From the NCBI GenBank assembly GCA_036278735.1, contig DASUKM010000027.1, forward strand, positions 57,194 through 121,193: 64,000 nucleotides of DNA. The letters are read 5' to 3'. Below are positions 8,269-15,211 of this stretch, in pieces. Source of the stretch: DASUKM01 sp036278735. Its GTDB lineage: Bacteria > Acidobacteriota > Vicinamibacteria > Vicinamibacterales > 2-12-FULL-66-21. The notes under the pieces were generated by a model. It searched no databases and was not told the DNA's origin. It saw nothing but the letters and a program-made list of their open reading frames with translations. The position numbers and the translations under genes are program-made. Numbering within the stretch: the stretch's first letter is position 1; each line of letters begins with the position of its first letter.

Positions 8269-9009
8269 TCAGCGCCGTTCGGCGACGGTGACCGGCCGTC
8301 CGTTGACGCTCTCGTATTCGTACACCATTTCCAGACGGCCGGTCCCGGCGAACCGGATGCTGGCGGTCGAGGTCACTGACACTGGGACGCGCACGCCGGC
8401 GACGCGGCCGTACTCGCGGACGATGTTGACGCGGCTGGTCCAGAAGGACGGATTTTTCGACAGGCGTCCCTCGACGCGCAGCAGATCGTCGGTGTCGGGA
8501 CTCAGGACCATGCGGCCGTTGACCAGCAGGACGTCCTTGCGCTTCGCGTGCAGCGCGACGTAGCGGGCCCCGTCCTCGTCGAAGCCGCCGGCGCCGAATT
8601 CATAATTCTCGCGTGTCAGATCGCCGCGCGCCGCGCCGCCGCCGTCGATTAGTTCGCGCTCGTGGTCGAGCACCGCCCTGAGCACCTTTTTGCGGATGTA
8701 TTCGGAGCCGCGCTCATTGACGATGCGGTAGCGGAACACGCCGTGATCGAGTTCGGTCGAGGCCGTGAGCCAGGCTTCCTGGCCGAAGCGGGGACTCGAC
8801 GCGTGCAGCCGGCGATAGCAGCGATAGGACCGGAGCGGCGGGTCGTGTCGAGCCAGAAAGCGGCTGGCCGCTGGACCGGCATCGGACGAACGGCCGTCCG
8901 CCCGCAACCCGGCATCGGCCCCCGCCGCGAGGGCGGCGACGCAGATGATCGCGATCGCGTTGAGTCGCGAACGGGCTGCCGGCAACTGACTCCAGGGCAT
9001 CCGCGGCAT
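8269..9009 (-). CDS. Secreted hypothetical protein, possibly LolA-like beta fold
   Basis: About 246 residues from an ATG with GGAGG five bases upstream; a TTG at 9048 would add 13 residues. The N-terminus has a basic stretch and a hydrophobic segment (AIAIICVAALAAGADA), a signal peptide. The C-terminal half is beta-rich and ends with VRVPVSVTSTASIRFAGTGRL-type strands, resembling periplasmic lipoprotein-carrier-like folds; that is inference. It lies 84 bases downstream of the GT87-type gene, at the 3' end of the long glycan operon, and may belong to it. Confidence 0.6.
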   Translation of the reverse strand: MPRMPWSQLPAARSRLNAIAIICVAALAAGADAGLRADGRSSDAGPAASRFLARHDPPLRSYRCYRRLHASSPRFGQEAWLTASTELDHGVFRYRIVNERGSEYIRKKVLRAVLDHERELIDGGGAARGDLTRENYEFGAGGFDEDGARYVALHAKRKDVLLVNGRMVLSPDTDDLLRVEGRLSKNPSFWTSRVNIVREYGRVAGVRVPVSVTSTASIRFAGTGRLEMVYEYESVNGRPVTVAERR

Positions 9010-9093
9010 CGGGCCTCCGGCCTTCCTAGTGGCAAGAAGCGTGCTCAACCCAGCTCGGCTGGCTGATGCCTTTGCTGGCGACCCATCAGCTCT

Positions 9094-10365
9094 TCATCTG
9101 AGGCTCTCCTTGCGAGAACCGGCGCGCAATCGCCGCCACATCCAGACGACGGCAGCGAGAACTGCCCCGTATTCGAGGGCGAGAGCCGCCGGCGGCACGG
9201 CCCACAGTCGGCGGTAGTCGGGCAGGTGCCAGACCAGATAGGTAGGAATGATGCCGATCGTCCACACGGCAATCGGAAGGGTCTCGAGCGTAAAAAGAAA
9301 GGGTGTGCAGTAGAGCAGATACCAGGGATAGATCACCGGTGCGCCAGCGAGCGCGATGGCCATCGGCCATGCCCAGGCTGCGGGATCTTCGGCGGCCCGT
9401 CGGCGCCGCATCCAGGCCGCGGCGGCAAGCCCCGCCAGAATGGCGGCGGCCACGGCCGCGCGCGGCCCGGCCAGTGCCGCGAGCGTGCGGAAGACCGGTC
9501 CGTTGAAGCGGGCGCGATCGATGAGGCTCGAGACGCCGGCCAGCGGCAGGACGCCGGCGGACGAAAAGGGGAGATACAGCGCGGCGAGCACCGCCCCGCC
9601 GGCGAGCGCATCGCGCACGCGCACGCGCCGCCAGAACAGGGGCAGCAGCACGATCGGCAGCAGCTTCGTCGCAATCGCGATCACCAGCGCCGCGGAGGCG
9701 AGCAGCGTCCGGCGCGTGCTGAGCATCCAGGCCGCGACGGCAATCCAGAGCACGCCCAGGGCGTCGATGTGTCCGCTGTGCGCGATCTCCAGAATCACGA
9801 GCGGGTTCCACGCGTAGGCGACCGCCAGCCACGGCGATCGGCCGCATGCCGCGAGCCAGCGGAGCAGGACGAGGATCGTGAGCAGATCGCACGCGAGCAG
9901 CGCCAGCTTCATCGCGAGCCTCGACTCGTGCACGGTCACGACGGCCCGGAAGAACCACTGCGCCGCGGCGGGATACGGCGTCCTATCGTGGACGCTCGTC
10001 ATCGTCCGGGTGACGGCGGTGTGCGTCCACGCGAGTGACGGGGTCGACGGGACGATGGCGTATGGATTGAGGCCGAGGCGCTGCACGCGCCCGTCATAGA
10101 GATACCGGATCATGTCGCTGCGCCCGTCGACGGGGGCCAGCGCCAGCGGCACGCGGAAGGCGACCGCGAAGAGCAGCGCGAGGACCAGGCCGCGCGTGGG
10201 CGGCGGGTCAGGGGCGAGGACGCGCCGCAGGACGGCGACGTAGACGGCGGACATCACGCCCGCGGCCGCTAGAAACACCGGCGTCCCGAGCGGGGCCCGG
10301 GAGATCGCGAGGGTGAGGGTTGCGGCGAGGACGGCGAAGCCGCCGCCCGCGATCAGCGCGCGCAC
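9094..10365 (-). CDS. Integral membrane glycosyltransferase, GT87/DUF2029-like
   Basis: A 423-residue polytopic protein with about ten membrane helices. The first periplasmic loop carries DMIRYLYDGRV and RLGLNPYAI, then TPYPAAAQWFF, the pattern of GT-C fold polyprenyl-phosphate-mannose-dependent transferases of the GT87/DUF2029 group. It would add a sugar on the outer face of the inner membrane from a lipid-linked donor. The GTG start at 10365 is three bases after the stop of the PIG-L gene, so it is translated from the same operon. The acceptor is unknown. Confidence 0.75.
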   Translation of the reverse strand: MRALIAGGGFAVLAATLTLAISRAPLGTPVFLAAAGVMSAVYVAVLRRVLAPDPPPTRGLVLALLFAVAFRVPLALAPVDGRSDMIRYLYDGRVQRLGLNPYAIVPSTPSLAWTHTAVTRTMTSVHDRTPYPAAAQWFFRAVVTVHESRLAMKLALLACDLLTILVLLRWLAACGRSPWLAVAYAWNPLVILEIAHSGHIDALGVLWIAVAAWMLSTRRTLLASAALVIAIATKLLPIVLLPLFWRRVRVRDALAGGAVLAALYLPFSSAGVLPLAGVSSLIDRARFNGPVFRTLAALAGPRAAVAAAILAGLAAAAWMRRRRAAEDPAAWAWPMAIALAGAPVIYPWYLLYCTPFLFTLETLPIAVWTIGIIPTYLVWHLPDYRRLWAVPPAALALEYGAVLAAVVWMWRRLRAGSRKESLR

Positions 10366-10368
10366 GCG

Positions 10369-11181
10369 CTACCAATTTACCAGTTTCCTGCCCGTGTCCG
10401 TCCGCAGTGAATCGAGGAGGGAGGGGGCGCGCGCGCCGGCCTCGGCGCGGACGAAGTATTCGCGCCCGAGCAGGTCGGCCGCCTGGCCCTCGGTCAGCCA
10501 CACGAAGGGGCTCCCCTCGCCGACCTGGGTGCGATGACAGCGAAGCGCATCGAGCTTGTCGCGGACGTACGCCCGCGCGTCGAGCACGAGCGTGGCCTCA
10601 GGCGCGTACGCGCCGAAGGCGTCCGGGTCGATGTCCCACAGCGAGAGGTCGGGGGGCGCGCCGGGATTGGCGACAGCGGTATCGATCAGCGTCCGCATCA
10701 GTCCCGGCGGCACGACGACGTAGAACAGCGCGGGCGCGGCCGCGCCGAGCGTCTGGACTGCCTCGGTCACGCGCTCGTGGACGACGATGTGATCCGGATG
10801 CCAGTACAGGCCATCGGGCCCGAACGTGATCACCACGTCGGGCTGCAGATGCCGCAGCGTGAGCACGATCTCGTGGCGGAACAGGGCGGGTTCGACCCCG
10901 GTGAGGCTGCCGTCCGGATGGTCGAGGAGGATCACGTCGTCGATGCCGAGGCGTGCGGCCGCCTGCTGCAGTTCGCCGCGCCGGACGACGCCGAGCGCGA
11001 TGCTCTCGTCGCCCGAACCGGGGAGGCGCTCGCCGGCTTCGCCGCGCGTCGCGCACAGGAGCGACACGCGCGCCCCTTCCGCCGCGCACCACGCCAGCGT
11101 GGCGCCGCAGGCCACCGACTCGTCGTCGGGATGCGCGAACACCGCGAGCACGCGACGGCCGGCGAGTGGTCCCGTCTTCAT
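10369..11181 (-). CDS. PIG-L family N-acetylglucosamine-type deacetylase
   Basis: A 270-residue zinc hydrolase with the family motif AHPDDE at residues 16-21 and the second metal motif HPDH at about 128-131. PIG-L enzymes remove an acetyl group from N-acetylglucosaminyl conjugates. The start ATG at 11181 overlaps the stop of the preceding glycosyltransferase as ATGA, so the two are translationally coupled, which suggests the deacetylase works on the product of this glycosyltransferase set. A role in bacillithiol synthesis was considered, but the adjacent GT4 does not look like BshA and no BshC is present. Confidence 0.88.
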   Translation of the reverse strand: MKTGPLAGRRVLAVFAHPDDESVACGATLAWCAAEGARVSLLCATRGEAGERLPGSGDESIALGVVRRGELQQAAARLGIDDVILLDHPDGSLTGVEPALFRHEIVLTLRHLQPDVVITFGPDGLYWHPDHIVVHERVTEAVQTLGAAAPALFYVVVPPGLMRTLIDTAVANPGAPPDLSLWDIDPDAFGAYAPEATLVLDARAYVRDKLDALRCHRTQVGEGSPFVWLTEGQAADLLGREYFVRAEAGARAPSLLDSLRTDTGRKLVNW

Positions 11182-12260
11182 CGGCGTCCAATCATCGCGA
11201 CCGAACGGGCGCCGCGGGCCGCCGGGTACTGCCGCCTGGCGTCGATCATCCGTTCGTAGACCACCGCATATTCCTCGACCATCCGCTGGATGCCGAATCG
11301 CGCGATGCCCCGGGCGTGCACCTGCCGGCGATCGAGCGCGAAGACGGCGGGCAGCCCCGCCAGCATCGCGGCTTCGTCGGGAAAGACGATGCCGGTCACG
11401 CCGTCGTCGACGATCTCGCGAACGGCGCCGCGATCGAGGGCGGCGACGGGCGTGCCGCAGGTCATCGCCTCCGCGAGCACGAGGCCGAACGGCTCGCCGG
11501 TCTGGACGGGATACAGAATGGCGCGCGCGCCGCCGAGCAGCGCAACCTTCTCGGCGTGCTCGACCTCGCCGGCGTAGACAACGCGGTCGCCGTCGACGAG
11601 TGGCGCCACCCTCTCGTGATAGTACGGATCCTCGGGCGCGGCGAGCACGATGCGCACGCCGGCCCGGCGCGCGATGTCGATCGCCGGCAGCACCCCCTTG
11701 CCGTCCGTGAAGCGCCCGAGGAACAGCACGTAGTCGTCGGGCGTGTGCCGGAACGCGAACGATCCGGTGTCGATCCCGTGCAGCACGGTGCCGACCACGT
11801 TGAGTCCGGCGAGCAGGCGCGCCTGCTCGTTGGAGATCGCGACGAACGGCGCGTCCGGGTACTGCGCCCAGAGGCGCACTTCCTCGGGGGTGGGCGAGTG
11901 ATGCAGGGTCTGGAGCAGCGGGACGGGGCAGAGCCGGACGAAGCCGAGCGCCATCGGATAGTACGCGGCCTGCACGTGGACGATGTCGAATTCGCGGGCG
12001 CGCTCGACGGCGGCCGCGATGTTCAGCATCTCGTAGAGCTCCCACGGCCACATCGAGTCGTCGTGCCAGTAACCGTGCGGATACCGGGCGGCGAGCCGCG
12101 CGCTGGTGGTCGAGTCCCCCGTCGCAAACAGCGTGACGTCGTGGCCGCGGGCGACGAGCCCTTCGGTCAGCAGCGAGGTGATGAGCTCGACGGATCCGGA
12201 TCCGGCCGGCGGCAGCGCGGTCGCGACGGGTCCGACGTGGGCGATCCGCAGGGGGGTCAT
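11178..12260 (-). CDS. Glycosyltransferase family 4 (GT-B fold)
   Basis: A 360-residue GT4 enzyme. The N-terminal domain begins IAHVGPVATALPPAGSG, a donor-side Rossmann start; the C-terminal domain has LFLGRFTDGKG and the motif EPFGLVLAEAMTCGTPV, the usual E-x7-E nucleotide-sugar site. It is cytoplasmic and retaining by family. It overlaps the upstream glycosyltransferase stop by ATGA (12257-12260) and its own stop overlaps the deacetylase start by ATGA, placing it in the middle of the coupled operon. Confidence 0.9.
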   Translation of the reverse strand: MTPLRIAHVGPVATALPPAGSGSVELITSLLTEGLVARGHDVTLFATGDSTTSARLAARYPHGYWHDDSMWPWELYEMLNIAAAVERAREFDIVHVQAAYYPMALGFVRLCPVPLLQTLHHSPTPEEVRLWAQYPDAPFVAISNEQARLLAGLNVVGTVLHGIDTGSFAFRHTPDDYVLFLGRFTDGKGVLPAIDIARRAGVRIVLAAPEDPYYHERVAPLVDGDRVVYAGEVEHAEKVALLGGARAILYPVQTGEPFGLVLAEAMTCGTPVAALDRGAVREIVDDGVTGIVFPDEAAMLAGLPAVFALDRRQVHARGIARFGIQRMVEEYAVVYERMIDARRQYPAARGARSVAMIGRR

Positions 12261-13375
12261 GCCGCTTTCTCCAGCAGCGCCGAGAGCACGCGCGTCGCCT
12301 CGAAGTGCTCCTCGGCGAGCGCCGCGGCACGGGCCGAGTGGTGTGCGTAGTCGGCGTCGACCCGGGCGATCGCCTCCGCGGCTTCGTCGGCGGTGGAGAA
12401 GGCGAGCAGCCCCTCGCCGTGGGGCAGGTGCGACGTCCAGGCGGTGTCCTGCACGACGGCCGGACGGCCCGCCGCGAGGTAGCAGGCCGTGCGATCGCTG
12501 AACCATCCCGATCGCGTCGAGACGTAGGTGTGCTTGGCCACGCCGAATTCTCCGCGCGACGACTGGATGAAGGCGCGATACCGATCCGGGGTCCGCGACA
12601 CGTCCATCGCCGGCAGCGTGCCCCAGCCGTGCCGCTGCAGAAAGGCCTGCGGCCCGTTCACGGCCAGCTCGAACCGCGGGCCGGTACGCGCCGGCAGGTC
12701 GAGAAACCGGAGGAACTCGACGTCCTTGTGGCCGCCCACGTCGGCGAAGCTCTCGATCCGCCAGCTCATGACCGACGTGAAGCGATCGCGCTGGGGTGCG
12801 CGGTCGGTGCGCCAGAGGGACGTCACGACCGGCTGCCACGTTTTCTCCCAGGTGAACTCGCCGGTCGGCACGTCGCAGGTGGGCGTCCCGATGTTCGAAC
12901 CGAACGTGAACAGCCGGTCGAACCGGCGGAAGAACTCGACGTACCACGGCTCGCGTTTCGCGATCGCGAGCTGCGTGAAGGCCGGATCCGAATCGACGAA
13001 GATCTTCCGGGGAATGCGCGCGTATTCGTCGCGCCAGAACCACGTGCCGCCCGACAGGTTGATGAACAGATCGGCGTCGCGGGCGTACTCGACGACCCGC
13101 GCCCGCGGGGCGCCGTGATAGGTGCCGTCGTAGTTGACGAAGCTCCAGCGATCGCCGAGATCGAAGGGCCGGAGCGCCGCGTCGATGTAGCGCGTGCCAT
13201 ACGAGGGATCGACGGCGCGCGTGTTCTGCTCGGGGTCGTAGATGCACTCGCCGGTGTCTTCGACGTAGAAGACCTCGTGCCCGAGCGCGCGCAGGCCCAG
13301 CAGGTACATCAGCGAACACCAGGTGACGCCGCCGAGCGGGTATCGACCGATGATCCCGGCAAAGAGGATCTTCAC
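12257..13375 (-). CDS. Glycosyltransferase, CgeB-like GT-B protein
   Basis: A 372-residue protein starting KILFAGIIGRYPLGG. Residues 30-130 contain EDTGECIYDP and NYDGTYHG; the C-terminal part has GVAKHTYVSTRSGWFSDRT and AAGRPAVVQDT, the acceptor and nucleotide regions of CgeB/DUF-type GT-B enzymes. The GTG at 13375 overlaps the ABC transporter stop (GTGA); an in-frame start at 13468 lies inside that gene and gives a low-complexity Arg-rich extension, so it was rejected. The sugar substrate is unknown. Confidence 0.75.
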   Translation of the reverse strand: MKILFAGIIGRYPLGGVTWCSLMYLLGLRALGHEVFYVEDTGECIYDPEQNTRAVDPSYGTRYIDAALRPFDLGDRWSFVNYDGTYHGAPRARVVEYARDADLFINLSGGTWFWRDEYARIPRKIFVDSDPAFTQLAIAKREPWYVEFFRRFDRLFTFGSNIGTPTCDVPTGEFTWEKTWQPVVTSLWRTDRAPQRDRFTSVMSWRIESFADVGGHKDVEFLRFLDLPARTGPRFELAVNGPQAFLQRHGWGTLPAMDVSRTPDRYRAFIQSSRGEFGVAKHTYVSTRSGWFSDRTACYLAAGRPAVVQDTAWTSHLPHGEGLLAFSTADEAAEAIARVDADYAHHSARAAALAEEHFEATRVLSALLEKAA

Positions 13376-15207
13376 AGGACTTCCTGCGCCAGCTCGTCGA
13401 CCGTGAGCGGTTCGTCGAGCGACTTGCCGACGACCAGCCGCTGCCACATCCGGCGGTACAGGTCGCACGTGCGGAGGATCTGCGCGTGCCGCCCGCTGGC
13501 GACGACGCGGCCGCGGTCGAGCACGAGGATGCGATCGGCGTCGCGAATCGTCGAGAGCCGGTGGGCGATCACGACCGTCGTGCGGCCGGCGCGCAGCCGC
13601 CGCAGCGCGCTGAACACGATCTCTTCCGAGATCGCGTCGAGCGACGACGTCGGCTCGTCGAGGATCAGGATCGGGGCATCTTTGAGGACCGCGCGGGCGA
13701 TCGCGACGCGCTGCCGCTCCCCGCCGGAGAGGCCGCTGCCGGTTTCGCCGACCTCGGTGTCGTAGCCGGCGTCGAGGCGGGCAATGAACGCATCGGCATG
13801 CGCCGCGCGCGCCGCGGCGAGCACCTCCTCGTTCGAGGCGTCGAGGCGTCCGTAGCGGATGTTCTCCGCGAGCGTGCCGCGGAAGAGCACCGGGTCCTGC
13901 AGCACGAGCGCGATCGCCTCGCGCAGGGCGCGCAGATCGTACTCGCGGACGTCGACGTCGTCGATCAGGACGCGCCCGGACGTCGGGTCGTAGAACCGCG
14001 GAATCATGCTGACGGCCGTCGTCTTGCCCGCCCCGGTCAGGCCCACGAGCGCCACCGTCTCGCCCGGCTTCGCTTCGAAGCTGATGCCGTCGAGCACGGG
14101 GCGGTCGTCGTCGTACCCGAAGGTCACGTGGTCGAACACGATGTGGCCGCGCAGGCGCCCGGGCGCGCGCCCGCCCGGCGCCCCCTCCACCACTTCGGGC
14201 GTGAGCGCCAGCGTCTGGCGCACGCGCCGCGTGCTCGCCAGCGCCTGCTGCAGCGAGCCGGCCGTGTGCGCGATCGCGGAGAGCGGGCCGTAGATCGACC
14301 CCAGATACCCGATGACCACGAGCAGCGCGCCGAGCGTCAGCTCGTGATGCAGCACATGGAGGCCGCCGACCCAGAGCACCGTCGTCGTGCCCACGAGCGT
14401 CATCGTGGTGATCGCGACCGAGAACAGCGATTCCTGCCGGGTCAGCCGGACGCGGGCGGCGACGGCGTCCAGGGCGCGCCCTTCGAAGCGCTGCCGCTCG
14501 AACCGCTCCCGCGCGAAGCTCTTGACGACCCGAATCGCCGCAAACGTTTCGTAGAGCCGCTCGACGAGCGCCGACTCCAGTTCCTTGACCGCTTCCGCGC
14601 GGTCCGACAGCGGCTCGGTATAGAGCTTCAGCACGGCATACAGGAACGGCACGACGCCGAGGGCGAGCAGCGCGAGCGTCGGGTCGAGCACGAACATGAA
14701 GCCGAGCATCGCGAGGAGCGTGAGCGCCGCGGAGGCGAGCGGAAAGAGCCCCGTCATCACGAGGTTGTCGATGCAGAACGCGTCGGCGTCGAGGCGGTAC
14801 ACGGCGTCGCCGCTGCTGACGCTCGTATGGTGCCGCATGTCGAGCGCCTGCAGGTGCACGAACAGCCGCGTGCGCAGATCCTGAATCATGTGCTGTCCGG
14901 TCTCGACCTGGATCTGGGTGTGCTCCATCGAGACGACTTCGCTGAGCCCTTCGAGGATCAACCCGCCGATCAGGACGAGCGCGAGCAGGCCGGCCGGCGA
15001 ACCCCCACCGAGCGCGGTGGCCAGCGACGCCGCCGCGTGCGGCAGCGGCCGGCCGCTGAGCACGTTGTCGACGACGATCTTCAGCGGCCAGGGCCCGAGC
15101 GCGCCAAGACCGATCTCGACGACCGACGCGATCGCCAGCAGCGTGAGCCGCCAGCGGTACGGCCGCATGTACGAGGCGATCCAGGCAAGAAGTGACGTGT
15201 CCGTCAT
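13372..15207 (-). CDS. ABC exporter, fused membrane and ATPase domains
   Basis: A 611-residue exporter half-transporter. Six membrane helices lie in residues about 18-310. The ATPase has Walker A GLTGAGKTT (389-397), signature LSGGE (493-497) and Walker B ILILDEP (513-519). The ATG at 15207 is chosen because it lies five bases after the TAA of the GH-GT2 gene; an in-frame upstream start at 15246 would sit inside that gene. In this operon it probably exports or flips the glycan or glycolipid made by the neighbouring transferases. Confidence 0.9.
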   Translation of the reverse strand: MTDTSLLAWIASYMRPYRWRLTLLAIASVVEIGLGALGPWPLKIVVDNVLSGRPLPHAAASLATALGGGSPAGLLALVLIGGLILEGLSEVVSMEHTQIQVETGQHMIQDLRTRLFVHLQALDMRHHTSVSSGDAVYRLDADAFCIDNLVMTGLFPLASAALTLLAMLGFMFVLDPTLALLALGVVPFLYAVLKLYTEPLSDRAEAVKELESALVERLYETFAAIRVVKSFARERFERQRFEGRALDAVAARVRLTRQESLFSVAITTMTLVGTTTVLWVGGLHVLHHELTLGALLVVIGYLGSIYGPLSAIAHTAGSLQQALASTRRVRQTLALTPEVVEGAPGGRAPGRLRGHIVFDHVTFGYDDDRPVLDGISFEAKPGETVALVGLTGAGKTTAVSMIPRFYDPTSGRVLIDDVDVREYDLRALREAIALVLQDPVLFRGTLAENIRYGRLDASNEEVLAAARAAHADAFIARLDAGYDTEVGETGSGLSGGERQRVAIARAVLKDAPILILDEPTSSLDAISEEIVFSALRRLRAGRTTVVIAHRLSTIRDADRILVLDRGRVVASGRHAQILRTCDLYRRMWQRLVVGKSLDEPLTVDELAQEVL

Positions 15208-15211
15208 GGCC

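Noticed and set aside
10369..12260. Bacillithiol pathway (BshA-BshB)
   Set aside because: The GT4 does not look like BshA and no BshC-type ligase is nearby; the operon has export and other glycosyltransferases instead.
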